The notes beneath the pieces are model-generated. The model was not told where the DNA came from and made no database searches. It was given only the letters and a program-made list of their open reading frames with translations. Positions 25,635-34,869 of a stretch of DNA of 64,000 nt are shown here, piece after piece. Source of the stretch: Halomonas beimenensis (lineage in GTDB: Bacteria; Pseudomonadota; Gammaproteobacteria; Pseudomonadales; Halomonadaceae). Within the stretch, counting starts at the first letter, position 1. Each line of letters begins with the position of its first letter. A program made the translations under genes and the position numbers. The stretch is taken from the NCBI RefSeq assembly GCF_002549795.1, contig NZ_CP021435.1, forward strand, positions 1,178,001-1,242,000, read 5' to 3'.

Positions 25635-28519
25635 GTCCCGACCTCCGTCGCCTGGAGCGCCGCGTCGCGGGCCTGGGCCAGGTGCTGTCGCTGTCGGCGG
25701 TCGAAGTCGTCGAAGCGCCGCTGCCATTCGGACGGCCGGCTGACCTTCTCCACCTGCACCGCCGTGACCTTGTACTCGGGGCAGTTGGTGGCCCAGTCGG
25801 AGCTGTCGGTGGTGATGACGTTGGCGCCGCTGCCTGGGTGATGGAAGGTGGTGTAGACCACCCCGGGCTGCATGCGCTCGCTGAGCCGGGCGCGCAGCAC
25901 CGTCTGGCCGGCGCGGCTGGTGATGCCCAGCCAGTCGCCGTCGCGGATGCCGCGCACCTCGGCGTCGGAGGGGTGCAGCTCCAGCACGTCCTCGTCGTGC
26001 CACACCTGGTTGTCGGTGCGCCGGGTCTGGGCGCCGACGTTGTACTGGGAGAGGATGCGCCCGGTGGTCAGCAGCAGCGGGAAGCGGCGGCTGGCGCGCT
26101 CCTCGGTGGCCACGTACTCGGTGATGGCGAAGCGCCCGCGACCGATCGGGAAGTCGACCTCGTGCATGGTCGGGGTGCCGTCGGGATGCTCGGCGTCACA
26201 GGGCCACTGCAGGCTGCCGCGTTCCTCGAGCTTGTCATAGCTGACCCCGGCGAAGGTCGGGGTGAGCCGGGCGATCTCGTCCATGATCTCGGACGGATGG
26301 GCGTAGTCCATCGGGTAGCCCAGGGCGCGGGCCAGGTCGATGGTGACCTCCCAGTCGGCCTTGCCGGCCAGCGGCGGCATCACCCGGCGCACCCGGTTGA
26401 TGCGCCGCTCGGCGTTGGTGAAGGTGCCGTCCTTCTCCAGGAAGCTCGAGCCCGGCAACAGCACATGGGCGTACTTGGCGGTCTCGTTGAGGAAGATGTC
26501 CTGGACGATCAGGCACTCCAGCGAGGACAGGGCCGCCTCCACGTGCTGGGTGTTGGGGTCGGACTGGGCGATGTCCTCGCCCTGCACGTAGAGCGCCTTG
26601 AAGCTGCCCTCGATGGCGGCGTCGAACATGTTGGGGATGCGCAGCCCCGGCTCGTCGTCCAGCGTCACCCCCCAGGCGGCCTCGAAGCGGCCGCGGGCCG
26701 TGGCGTCGGCGACGTGCTGGTAGCCCGGGAGCTCGTGGGGGAAGGACCCCATGTCGCAGGAGCCCTGGACGTTGTTCTGGCCGCGCAGGGGATTCACCCC
26801 CACGCCCTCGCGGCCGATGTTGCCGGTGGCCAGGGCCAGGTTGGCGATGCCCATCACCATGGTCGAGCCCTGGCTGTGCTCGGTGACGCCCAGGCCGTAG
26901 TAGATGGCGCCGTTGCCGGCCGTCGCATAGGTGCGGGCGGCGCGGCGCACCGCCTCGGCGGGCACCCCGGTGATCGCCTCGCTGGCCTCGGGGGAGTGGC
27001 GCTCCTCGATGATGAAGTCGCGCCAGGCGCGATAGGCCTCGGTGTCACAGCGGGCCGCGATGAAGTCCTGGTCTTCCAACCCCTCCGCGATGACGACATG
27101 CGCCAGGGCGTTGATCAGCGCCACGTTGGTGCCCGGGCGCAGCGGCAGGTGCTGGGCATCGGCCAGGTGCGGGGTCTTGAGCAGGTCGATGCGCCGCGGG
27201 TCGGCGACGATCAGCGACGCGCCCTGGCGCAGCCGCTTGCGCATCAGCGAGCCGAACACCGGGTGGGCATCGGTGGGGTTGGCGCCGATGACGATGATGG
27301 CGTCGGCCTGCATCACCGAGTCGAAGGTCTGGGTGCCGGCGGACTCGCCGAGGGTGGTCTTGAGCCCGTAGCCGGTGGGCGAGTGGCAGACCCGCGCACA
27401 GGTGTCGGTGTTGTTGTTGCCGAAGGCGGCGCGGATCAGCTTCTGCACCAGGTAGGTCTCCTCGTTGGTGCAGCGCGAGGAGGTGATGCCGCCGACGCTC
27501 TCGCGGCCGTGCTCGGCCTGGATCGCCCGGAGGCGCTCGGCGGCGAAGGCGATGGCCTCCTCCCAGCCGACCTCGCGCCAGGGCTGGTCGATGGACTCGC
27601 GGATCATCGGCGTGGTGATGCGGTCCGGGTGGGTGGCATAGCCGAAGGCGAAGCGGCCCTTGACGCAGGAATGGCCGTGGTTGGCGTCGCCGCCCTTCCA
27701 GGGGACCATGCGCACCAGCTGGTCGCCCTTCATCTGGGCCTCGAAGGAGCAGCCCACGCCGCAGTAGGCGCAGGTGGTGATCACGCTGTGCTCGGGCTGG
27801 CCGGCCTCGATGACGCTCTTCTCCATCAGCGTGGAGGTCGGGCAGGCCTGGACGCAGGCGCCGCAGGAGACGCACTCGGAGTCCATAAAGGCCTGGTCCT
27901 GTCCTGCTGCGACTTTCGAGTCGAAGCCGCGGCCGTCGATGGTCAGGGCGAAGGTGCCCTGCACCTCCTCGCAGGCGCGCACGCAGCGGGAACAGACGAT
28001 GCACTTGCTGGGGTCGAAGCTGAAGTAGGGGTTGGAATCATCCGACTCGGCGGCCAGGTGGTTCTCGCCCTCGAAGCCGTAGCGCACCTCCCGCAGGCCC
28101 ACGGCGCCGGCCATGTCCTGCAGCTCGCAGTCGCCGTTGGCCGGGCAGGTCAGGCAGTCCAGCGGGTGGTCGGAGATGTAGAGCTCCATGACGTTGCGGC
28201 GCAGCCGGGCCAGGCGCTCGCTCTGGGTGGTGACCCTCATGCCCTCGGCGACCGGGGTGGTGCAGGCCGCCGGGGTGCCGCGCCGGCCCTCCACCTGGAC
28301 GGCGCACAGCCGGCAGGAGCCGAAGGCCTCGAGGCTGTCGGTGGCGCACAGCTTCGGGATGTTGATGTCGGCGAGCGCCGCGGCGCGCAGCACCGAGGTG
28401 CCCGCGGGCACGGTGATGGCCACGCCGTCGATCTCCAGGCGCACCGGGGCGCCGTCTGCGGCGGGCGCCGGGGTGCCGAGGTCCCGGCCGTGCTGTCGGG
28501 GGTCGAAATGTTCGATCAT
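25631..28519 (-). CDS. fdsA: NAD-dependent formate dehydrogenase alpha subunit (Mo/W catalytic)
   Basis: 962 residues. The N-terminus is a plant-type [2Fe-2S] domain (Cys58, 69, 72 and 86), followed by the His-Cys3 [4Fe-4S] motif HPLDCLTCPANGDC, then two ferredoxin clusters (CIVCSRCVRACEE and CVSCGACVQACPT). The catalytic part opens with CAYCGVGC for one more [4Fe-4S] and binds bis-MGD. The active-site residue is a cysteine (CARVCHSPTGYG), not selenocysteine, and the following His is present. It oxidises formate to CO2 in the cytoplasm and passes electrons through the clusters to FdsG and FdsB. The start at 28519 is two bases after the fdsB stop. Confidence 0.96.
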   Translation of the reverse strand: MIEHFDPRQHGRDLGTPAPAADGAPVRLEIDGVAITVPAGTSVLRAAALADINIPKLCATDSLEAFGSCRLCAVQVEGRRGTPAACTTPVAEGMRVTTQSERLARLRRNVMELYISDHPLDCLTCPANGDCELQDMAGAVGLREVRYGFEGENHLAAESDDSNPYFSFDPSKCIVCSRCVRACEEVQGTFALTIDGRGFDSKVAAGQDQAFMDSECVSCGACVQACPTSTLMEKSVIEAGQPEHSVITTCAYCGVGCSFEAQMKGDQLVRMVPWKGGDANHGHSCVKGRFAFGYATHPDRITTPMIRESIDQPWREVGWEEAIAFAAERLRAIQAEHGRESVGGITSSRCTNEETYLVQKLIRAAFGNNNTDTCARVCHSPTGYGLKTTLGESAGTQTFDSVMQADAIIVIGANPTDAHPVFGSLMRKRLRQGASLIVADPRRIDLLKTPHLADAQHLPLRPGTNVALINALAHVVIAEGLEDQDFIAARCDTEAYRAWRDFIIEERHSPEASEAITGVPAEAVRRAARTYATAGNGAIYYGLGVTEHSQGSTMVMGIANLALATGNIGREGVGVNPLRGQNNVQGSCDMGSFPHELPGYQHVADATARGRFEAAWGVTLDDEPGLRIPNMFDAAIEGSFKALYVQGEDIAQSDPNTQHVEAALSSLECLIVQDIFLNETAKYAHVLLPGSSFLEKDGTFTNAERRINRVRRVMPPLAGKADWEVTIDLARALGYPMDYAHPSEIMDEIARLTPTFAGVSYDKLEERGSLQWPCDAEHPDGTPTMHEVDFPIGRGRFAITEYVATEERASRRFPLLLTTGRILSQYNVGAQTRRTDNQVWHDEDVLELHPSDAEVRGIRDGDWLGITSRAGQTVLRARLSERMQPGVVYTTFHHPGSGANVITTDSSDWATNCPEYKVTAVQVEKVSRPSEWQRRFDDFDRRQRQHLAQARDAALQATEVGT

Positions 28520-28521
28520 GG

Positions 28522-30072
28522 TCAGTCTCCGTCCGCCGGGCGCCGGAAGTCGTCGGGGAAGTGGGTCAGGGCGCTCTGCACCGGGAAGGGGGTCATGCCG
28601 CCCATGGCGCACAGCGAGCCGTCCTCCATGGTCTCGCAGAGCTCGCCGAGCAGCGCGAGGTTGGCCTCGCGGTTCTCGCCCGCGCGGATGCGGTCGATGA
28701 CCTCGACGCCGCGGGTCGAGCCGATGCGGCAGGGCGTGCACTTGCCGCAGGACTCCACCTTGCAGAACTCCATCGAGAAGCGAGCCTGCTCGGCCATGTC
28801 GACGGTGTCGTCGAACATCACCACGCCGCCGTGGCCGACCCCCGCACCGACGCCGGCGAAGGCCTCGTAGTCCAGCGGCAGGTCCCACTGGCTTTCGGGC
28901 AGGTAGGCACACAGCGGGCCGCCGACCTGCACCGCGCGCAGCGGGCGCCCGGTGAGGGTGCCGCCGCCGAACTCCTCCATCAGCGTGCGCAGGGTGGTGC
29001 CGAAGGCCAGCTCCACCAGGCCGCCGCGCTTGACGTTGCCGGCCAGCTGCAGCGCCAGGGTGCCGCGGGAGCGGCCCATGCCATGGTCGGCGTAGGCCTG
29101 GCCGCCCTCGGCGAGGATGAAGGGCACGGCGGCCAGCGACAGCACGTTGTTGACCACCGTGGGCCGGCCGAAGAGCCCCTCGATGGCCGGCAGCGGCGGC
29201 TTGAAGCGCACCAGGCCGCGCTTGCCCTCGAGGCTCTCCAGCAGCGAAGTCTCCTCGCCGCAGATGTAGGCCCCGGCGCCCAGGCGAACCTCCAGGTGGA
29301 AGGTGCGGCCGCTGCCGCGAATGTCGTCGCCCAGGTAGCCGGCGGCTTCGGCGCGGGCGATGGCCGTCTCCAGCACCTCGTGGGCCAGGGGGTATTCCGA
29401 GCGCAGGTAGATGTAGCCCTGGGTGGCGCCCACGCCGAGCCCGGCGATCGTCATGCCCTCGATCAGCATGTAGGGGTCGCACTCCATGGCCAGGCGATCC
29501 GCGAAGGTGCCGGAGTCGCCCTCGTCGGCGTTGCAGACGATGTACTTCTGGTCCGCCGGGGCGTCGAGCACCGTCTGCCACTTGATGCCGGTGGGGAAGG
29601 CCGCGCCGCCCCGGCCGCGCAGGCCCGAGGCCTTGACCTCCTCGACGATGTCCTGAGCCGCCAGGTCGAGCGCCCGTTCCAGGCCGCGGAAGCCGTCGTG
29701 GGCTCGGTAGTCGTCGAGACAGAGCGGATCGGTGACCCCGATGCGGGCGAAGGTCAGGCGCTGCTGGCGTTCCAGGTAGGGGATCGCCTCGGTCGGGCCC
29801 AGGGACAGCGGGTGGCCGTCGTGGCCCTCGAGCAGGCCGGCATCGAGCAGCGCCGGGACGTCACCGGGCGCGACGGGGCCGTAGGCGACCCGACCGTTGT
29901 CGGTCTCGACCTCGACCAGGGGCTCGAGCCAGGCCAGGCCACGGGAGCCGTTGCGGACCAGGCTCAGCGCGAGGCCGCGGTCGGCGGCCTCGCGCGTGAG
30001 CCGTTCGGCGACGTCGTCGGCCCCCAGGGAGAGGGCGGTGGTGTCACGGGGCACATAGACACGAACGCTCAT
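28522..30072 (-). CDS. fdsB: NAD-dependent formate dehydrogenase beta subunit (FMN/NADH-binding)
   Basis: 516 residues, related to NuoF/HoxF. The N-terminal 110 residues are thioredoxin-like. The FMN/NADH core has GLRGRGGAAFPTGIKW, YIVCNADEGDSGTFADR and GAGAYICGEETSLLESLEG. The C-terminal [4Fe-4S] site is ESCGKCTPCRIGSTRG. It takes electrons from FdsA and reduces NAD+ at the flavin. The start is the ATG at 30072, which overlaps the fdsG stop as ATGA; family members share the opening MSVRVYVPRD. Confidence 0.95.
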   Translation of the reverse strand: MSVRVYVPRDTTALSLGADDVAERLTREAADRGLALSLVRNGSRGLAWLEPLVEVETDNGRVAYGPVAPGDVPALLDAGLLEGHDGHPLSLGPTEAIPYLERQQRLTFARIGVTDPLCLDDYRAHDGFRGLERALDLAAQDIVEEVKASGLRGRGGAAFPTGIKWQTVLDAPADQKYIVCNADEGDSGTFADRLAMECDPYMLIEGMTIAGLGVGATQGYIYLRSEYPLAHEVLETAIARAEAAGYLGDDIRGSGRTFHLEVRLGAGAYICGEETSLLESLEGKRGLVRFKPPLPAIEGLFGRPTVVNNVLSLAAVPFILAEGGQAYADHGMGRSRGTLALQLAGNVKRGGLVELAFGTTLRTLMEEFGGGTLTGRPLRAVQVGGPLCAYLPESQWDLPLDYEAFAGVGAGVGHGGVVMFDDTVDMAEQARFSMEFCKVESCGKCTPCRIGSTRGVEVIDRIRAGENREANLALLGELCETMEDGSLCAMGGMTPFPVQSALTHFPDDFRRPADGD

Positions 30073-30563
30073 CCGAGCACCTCCAGGGGCTGGGTGCCCA
30101 GTTCGTCGACCAGGGCGTCGAAGGCCTCGGGAGTCACCCGGCCCAGCACCCGGTCGTCCACCCGCACCGAGGGGCCGCAGGCGCAGTTGCCCAGGCAGTA
30201 GACCGCCTCCAGGGTGATCTCCCGGTCGGGGGTGGTCCGATGGTAGTCGATGCCCAGGCGGGCCTTGGCGTGTCTCTCCAGTGAGCGAGCGCCCACCGCC
30301 TGGCAGGCCTCGGCACGGCAGACCTGGACCACGTGGCGCCCCGGGGGCGTGGTGCGAAAATGGTGGTAGAAGCTGATCACCCCGTGCACCTCGGCCCGGG
30401 TCTGGCCCAGGGACTCGGCGATGATCGGCACCGCCCCCTCGGGGACGAAGCCGAAGCGGTTCTGGATGGCGTGCAGGATCGGCAGCAGGGCGCCGGGCTT
30501 GTGCTTCAGGGCGTCGATCTCGGCCTGGATCGCCTGGGGCGTCCACTCACGGGAATCGCTCAT
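30069..30563 (-). CDS. fdsG: NAD-dependent formate dehydrogenase gamma subunit ([2Fe-2S])
   Basis: 164 residues, a NuoE/HoxE-type thioredoxin-fold ferredoxin. The cluster ligands are Cys82 and Cys87 (VCRAEACQAVG) and Cys123 and Cys127 (VYCLGNCACGPS). It relays electrons inside the FdsGBA complex. The ATG at 30563 follows CAGGGGGACTCG. It is the first gene of the fds operon; its promoter lies in the 129 bases shared with the divergent ModE-like regulator, next to two matching inverted repeats. Confidence 0.95.
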   Translation of the reverse strand: MSDSREWTPQAIQAEIDALKHKPGALLPILHAIQNRFGFVPEGAVPIIAESLGQTRAEVHGVISFYHHFRTTPPGRHVVQVCRAEACQAVGARSLERHAKARLGIDYHRTTPDREITLEAVYCLGNCACGPSVRVDDRVLGRVTPEAFDALVDELGTQPLEVLG

Positions 30564-30595
30564 CGAGTCCCCCTGGTCGTCATGGTGCTGGCTAA

Positions 30596-30694
30596 ATATG
30601 CACGCTAGTTCATATTAAAGAAGAGGCGTGCGTCACGGTCGCGGTAACGCTAGCATCGGTGTCTCGATGGCAAAATATGAAACTTGCTTCATAT
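30596..30694. promoter_or_regulatory. Twin operators ATATG(A/C)A-N6-TTCATAT between fds and its regulator
   Basis: Two inverted repeats of the same design lie 79 bases apart: ATATGCA-N6-TTCATAT at 30596-30615 and ATATGAA-N6-TTCATAT at 30675-30694 (perfect arms). The first sits about 33 bases ahead of fdsG; the second ends inside the regulator's ATG. The arrangement fits a dimeric DNA-binding protein that controls both directions. The arms recall the AT-rich half-sites of ModE, matching the regulator's ModE-like helix-turn-helix. The regulator has almost no leader and no ribosome site. Confidence 0.6.
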
Positions 30695-31754
30695 GAAAAG
30701 GATCCGGATCACGCCGGCCTGGTACTTCAGTGACGAGGCCGGCAACCAGCTCGACCCCAAGCTCTTCGCGCTGCTCGAGGCGGTCCATCGGTACGGCAAG
30801 CTCACCCGGGCCGCCGAGACCGTCGGCGTCTCCTATCGCCACGCCTGGAACCTGCTCAACAAGTGGGGGGAGTTCTTCGGCATCGCCCTGGTCGAGCTCG
30901 AGCGGGGCCGGGGGGCCCGCCTGTCGCCGCTGGGCGAGAAGCTGCTGTGGGCCGAACAGCGGGTGATCGCCCGCCTGGGGCCCCAGCTGGAGAGCCTGGG
31001 CTCGGAGCTCAACCTGGCCATCCAGCAGACCCTGGAGGGCGTCAAGCCGGTGCTGCGGCTGCATGCCAGTCACGGCTATGCCGTGGAACTGCTGCCGGCG
31101 CATCTGGACGAACTGCGCCTCGACCTGCAGTACTGCAGCCCCCGGGAGGCCCTGGCGGCGCTGCACCGCGGGGCCTGCGACGTGGCCGGCTTCCATTTGC
31201 CCCATGGCGAGGTCGGTCGGGGGGTGAGCGGGGACTACCGCGATCTGCTCAAGCCCCGCAGCCACCGGGTGGTGCGTTTCATCACCCGTCGCCAGGGGCT
31301 GATGGTGGCGCCGGGCAATCCGCTGGGCATCTCGGGGCTGGAGGATCTGGCGGGAGGCGAGGTCCGTTTCATCAATCGCCAGGCGGCCTCGGGCACCCGA
31401 GCCCTGCTGGACGGCCTGCTGGCCGAGGCCGGCCTTTCGCCCGGGCGGATCCATGGCTACGAGCTCGAGGAATACACCCACTCGGCGGTGGCCGCCTACG
31501 TGGCCGCCGGCATGGCGGACGCGGGCTTCGGGGTGGAGGCCGCCGCGCGGCGCTTCGGGCTCGACTTCGTGCCGCTGGCGCTGGAGGACTACCTGCTGGT
31601 CTGCCATCAACGCAGCCTGGGCGAGCCCAGGCTCCAGCGCCTGCTCGAGGTGTTGGGAGGCGCGGCCTTCCAGTCCGCGGTGGCGGCGCTGCCGGGCTAT
31701 ACGCCCGATCGCTGCGGCGAGGTGGAGGGGGTGGAGGCGCTCTTGCCTGACTGA
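30693..31754 (+). CDS. Regulator with ModE-like HTH and periplasmic-binding-like domain
   Basis: 353 residues. The N-terminal 110 residues match the ModE/LysR-type winged helix (GKLTRAAETVGVSYRHAWNLLNKW, LVELERGRGARLSPLGEKLL). The C-terminal part (about 125-340) is a PBP-like domain (LRLHASHGYAVELLP, CDVAGFHLPHGE, FINRQAASGTRALLDGLL, ADAGFGVEAAAR) related to molybdate-binding proteins and to the domain fused to some MoeA enzymes. It probably senses molybdate, tungstate or a cofactor precursor and controls the molybdenum-dependent Fds enzyme, which is divergent. In Cupriavidus a LysR-type FdsR sits in the same place. The start is the ATG at 30693; a TTG nine bases upstream is less likely. No Shine-Dalgarno is visible. 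Confidence 0.85.
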   Translation: MKRIRITPAWYFSDEAGNQLDPKLFALLEAVHRYGKLTRAAETVGVSYRHAWNLLNKWGEFFGIALVELERGRGARLSPLGEKLLWAEQRVIARLGPQLESLGSELNLAIQQTLEGVKPVLRLHASHGYAVELLPAHLDELRLDLQYCSPREALAALHRGACDVAGFHLPHGEVGRGVSGDYRDLLKPRSHRVVRFITRRQGLMVAPGNPLGISGLEDLAGGEVRFINRQAASGTRALLDGLLAEAGLSPGRIHGYELEEYTHSAVAAYVAAGMADAGFGVEAAARRFGLDFVPLALEDYLLVCHQRSLGEPRLQRLLEVLGGAAFQSAVAALPGYTPDRCGEVEGVEALLPD

Positions 31755-31756
31755 GC

Positions 31757-31784
31757 AAAAAGCGCGGCGCCCGACGGCGCCGCG
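31757..31784 (-). terminator. Intrinsic terminator of the nhaC gene
   Basis: On the minus strand CGCGGCGCC, loop GTCG, GGCGCCGCG is followed by C and five T (31784 down to 31757). The nine-base stem can also slow transcription arriving from the regulator on the other strand. Confidence 0.85.
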
Positions 31785-31803
31785 AAGCGGGAGAGACGAG
31801 GCC

Positions 31804-33294
31804 TCAGGTCAGGGCGAAGCCCAGCGCCAGGAAACCGCCGGCGGTGACCACGGCGCCGAGCAGCGCATAGGGGAGCTGGGTCAGGCCGTGCTGCATCGGC
31901 AGGCAGCCGCTGCCCTGGGAGGACAGCACCGAGGAATCGGAGAAGAAGCAGGCATGGCTGCCGAAGCTCGAGGCCGACAGCAGGGCCCCCACCACCAGCG
32001 GCATCGGGGCCCCCAGGTGCTGGGCCATGGGTACCACGATGGGGATCGAGATCACGAACACCCCCCAGGAGGAGCCGGTGGCGAAGACCACCACGGCCAT
32101 GGACGCGAATACCAGGGCGGGCAGCAGCGCCGGCGTCAGGTAGGGGCCGAGAGCGTCGATCATGAAGCTCGTCATGCCCAGCTGGTCGTTGACCTCGCGC
32201 AGCACGAAGCCCACGGCGACGATGGCCAGCGGCAGCATCATGGTGCGGAAGCCGTCCATGATGCCGTCCATCAGGCTGGCGAAGGTGGCCAGGCGCTGGA
32301 CGAGGTAGAGCGCCAGGGTGAAGAGGGTGGCGACGATGACGCCCTTGAGCAGGTCGATCTCGAACCAGGCGCTGGCGCCGATCAGCACCGCCATGGGAGC
32401 CAGGAAGTTGAACACGCCGCGCCACGGGGACTGGCTCGGGGTCGTCTCGTCCAGCGACGCATCCGGGGCGCCGTCGGGGATCGGCTGGCCGGCCCGGGCG
32501 CGGGCCTCGGCGGCCTTCATCGGGCCCAGGTCGGGCAGCTTGCCGCTGGCCACCAGCAGCAGCAGGCCCATGGCCACCCAGCCGTAGAGCATGAAGGGAA
32601 TCGACGCGATGTAGAGGCCCATGCCCGGCCCCTCGGTGGCGCCGTTGGTTTCCAGCAGCTCGGCGAAGTACACCGCCCAGGTGGAAAGGGGGACCAGGAT
32701 GCAGATCGGTGCCGCCGTGGAGTCGACGATGTAGGCCAGCTTCTCGCGGGAGACGCCGAAGCGGTCGGTGAGGCGCTTCATGGCCGCCGAGGTGGCCAGG
32801 GCATTGAGGTAATCGTCGATGAAGATCAGCACGCCCAGCGCCGCGGTGCTGAGCAGGGACTGGCGACGGGTCTTGACCAGACGCGTCATGAAGTGGCTGA
32901 AGCTCAGGGTGCAGCCGGACTTCTCCAGCATGGCGATGAAGCCGCCCATCAGGCCGCAGACCAGGATCAGCCAGGCGATGGTCTCGTCCATCATCACCGA
33001 CAGCGAGATGTCGGCCAGCTCGCCGACGAAGTCCTCCGGCTGCAGCATGATCAGTCCGGACAGGGCCCCGATGGCCAGCGCCTCCAGGGTGCGGTGGGTG
33101 GCGATGGCCACCACCAGCACGATCAGCGAGGGGACCAGGCTGGCCCAGCCGAAGTCGCTGCCTGGTTCGTGGGTCAGTGTCAGGCCCGTGACCGTGGCCA
33201 GCACGGCGAGCACCAGCAGCAGGGTGCGGCCGGTGCCGTCGCGAGCGGGCAACGAGGGCGCGAAGGGGTGGGGCGAGGGGTGGGGAGCACTCAT
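31804..33294 (-). CDS. nhaC: NhaC-family Na+/H+ antiporter
   Basis: 496 residues with about eleven membrane segments. Family marks are IFIDDYLNALATSAAMKRLTD (the acidic pair in the membrane), YIVDSTAAPICILVPLSTWA, and near the end FATGSSWGVFVISIPIVVPM and SSFGSHACFFSDSSVLSSQG. A hydrophilic insert of about 60 residues, rich in Ala, Pro and Asp, splits the two halves at about 245-300. It exchanges cytoplasmic Na+ (or Li+) for protons, as expected in a salt-adapted cell; some relatives exchange amino or organic acids. The ATG at 33294 follows ACGGAGGTCGCC. It stands alone between the fds regulator and the second PuuA-like gene. Confidence 0.87.
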   Translation of the reverse strand: MSAPHPSPHPFAPSLPARDGTGRTLLLVLAVLATVTGLTLTHEPGSDFGWASLVPSLIVLVVAIATHRTLEALAIGALSGLIMLQPEDFVGELADISLSVMMDETIAWLILVCGLMGGFIAMLEKSGCTLSFSHFMTRLVKTRRQSLLSTAALGVLIFIDDYLNALATSAAMKRLTDRFGVSREKLAYIVDSTAAPICILVPLSTWAVYFAELLETNGATEGPGMGLYIASIPFMLYGWVAMGLLLLVASGKLPDLGPMKAAEARARAGQPIPDGAPDASLDETTPSQSPWRGVFNFLAPMAVLIGASAWFEIDLLKGVIVATLFTLALYLVQRLATFASLMDGIMDGFRTMMLPLAIVAVGFVLREVNDQLGMTSFMIDALGPYLTPALLPALVFASMAVVVFATGSSWGVFVISIPIVVPMAQHLGAPMPLVVGALLSASSFGSHACFFSDSSVLSSQGSGCLPMQHGLTQLPYALLGAVVTAGGFLALGFALT

Positions 33295-33455
33295 GGCGAC
33301 CTCCGTTGGTGGTGTTGTGAGGTGCGGCCGGCCCGACGGGGCCTCGGGGCGTGATTGTCGTTGGCGGCGCCGGCACGCCGGGGCCCGGCGGATGGCCCCT
33401 GGGCCATCCGCGGTCGATGAACGCTATGTGCTGAGGGGGAATGCCCTGCCGGCGC

Positions 33456-34832
33456 CTAGACGTGGCGCAGGTACCAGTCGTACTCCAGCTTGCTGACGGC
33501 CTGCATGGCCTGGTCGCGCTCGGCGCGACGGTTGGCGAGGAAGACCCGCACGAACTCCGGCCCCAGGGCCTCGATCAATGCCTCGCTGTCCGCGAGCAGG
33601 TCCAGGGCCTGGCACCAGCTGTTGGTCAGGCTGGGGGCGACCTGGTCGTAGGCGTTGCCGGTGACCGCCGGCGGGGGCGTCAGCCGCTGCCGCAGGCCGT
33701 GGTCGATGGCCGCCAGCAGGCTGGCGACCAGCAGGTAGGGGTTGGCGTCGGCGCCGGCGACCCGATGCTCGAGGCGACGGGCCTCGTTGGGACCGGAAGG
33801 GATGCGTACCGCCACCGAGCGGTTGTCGTAGCCCCAGGTCGGGGCCATGGGCACATAGAGCCCCGGCTGGAAGCGGCGGAAGGAGTTGAGGTTGGGGGCG
33901 AACAGCGCCATGGAGGCGGGCATCATCTCCAGCAGGCCGGCTACCGCCTGCTGGAGCTCGGGCGTCCCCAGGGGGGCGCCGTCCTCGGCGGCGAAGACGT
34001 TGCGGCCGGCCTCGTCGAGCAGGCTGATATGCACATGGGTCCCGTTGCCGGCCTCGTCGCCGTAGGGCTTGGCCATGAAGGTGGCCTCGAAGCCATGCTG
34101 CAGGGCCACGCCCTTGATCAGCCGCTTGAGCAGCACGGCGCTGTCGCAGGCCCCCAGCGCATCGTCGGTGTGGAGCAGGTTGATCTCGAACTGCCCCGGG
34201 GCGCATTCCTTCAGTGCGGTGTCCAGGGGCAGGTCCTGAATGCGGGCCGCGGCATGGATGTCCTCGAGGAAGTCCGCGTATTCGTCGAGCTCGTTGATCG
34301 AGTAGAGCTGGCTCTGGGACGCACGCTCGCCGCTCGCCGGGGAGCAGGGCGGTTGCACCATCCCCAGCGCGTCCCGCTGGCGGTCGACCAGGTAGAACTC
34401 CAGCTCCACGGCGACCACCGGGGTCAGGCCGGTCCGGCCCAGGCGTCCGAGCACCCTGGCCAGCACCTGGCGCGGATCGGCGAAATAGGGCGAGCCGTCG
34501 CCGTCCTCCATGGTCATCAGCAGCTGGGCCTGGCGGCCATTGCGGAGCCAGGGGCTCGGCATCAGGGTGCCCGGCACGGGGCGGCAGACCCGGTCCCCGT
34601 CGCCGGTCTCGAGCCCCAGTCCGGTCGCCTCCACCGTGTTGCCGAGGATATCCAGGGCGAAGACCGAGGCGGGCAGATTGACGCCGTCACGATAGACCTT
34701 CTCCAGGTTGGTCCGCGGGATGCGCTTGCCGCGCATCACGCCGTTGAGGTCGCTGATCAGCAGGTCGATGCTGGCGATGTCCGGGTGGCGTTCCAGGAAG
34801 TCTCGGGCTTCGTCGACGGGGAGGGGCGGCAT
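33456..34832 (-). CDS. puuA: Gamma-glutamylpolyamine synthetase, glutamine-synthetase family (copy 2)
   Basis: About 458 residues with the glutamine-synthetase fold: IDLLISDLNGVMRGKRIPRT (beta-grasp), VAVELEFYLVD, CAPGQFEINL, GNGTHVHISLLDE, LNSFRRF and DNRSVAVRIPSG. It resembles PuuA/SpuB-type ligases that glutamylate putrescine and related amines. It is divergent from puuD, the hydrolase that ends the same pathway, so this copy is probably the main PuuA. I chose the ATG at 34832, with AGGTG five bases upstream. Other in-frame ATGs at 34856, 34862 and 34871 lack ribosome sites, and a TTGACA at 34898-34893 would put a -10 over the last of them. It is distinct from the copy at 18038. Confidence 0.86.
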   Translation of the reverse strand: MPPLPVDEARDFLERHPDIASIDLLISDLNGVMRGKRIPRTNLEKVYRDGVNLPASVFALDILGNTVEATGLGLETGDGDRVCRPVPGTLMPSPWLRNGRQAQLLMTMEDGDGSPYFADPRQVLARVLGRLGRTGLTPVVAVELEFYLVDRQRDALGMVQPPCSPASGERASQSQLYSINELDEYADFLEDIHAAARIQDLPLDTALKECAPGQFEINLLHTDDALGACDSAVLLKRLIKGVALQHGFEATFMAKPYGDEAGNGTHVHISLLDEAGRNVFAAEDGAPLGTPELQQAVAGLLEMMPASMALFAPNLNSFRRFQPGLYVPMAPTWGYDNRSVAVRIPSGPNEARRLEHRVAGADANPYLLVASLLAAIDHGLRQRLTPPPAVTGNAYDQVAPSLTNSWCQALDLLADSEALIEALGPEFVRVFLANRRAERDQAMQAVSKLEYDWYLRHV

Positions 34833-34869
34833 GGTGGCACCTGTTTCCTTGGACATTGACATGTCGGTC

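Noticed and set aside
25631..28519. Selenocysteine in FdsA
   Set aside because: The active-site codon is an ordinary cysteine (CARVCHSPT), and no in-frame TGA occurs there.
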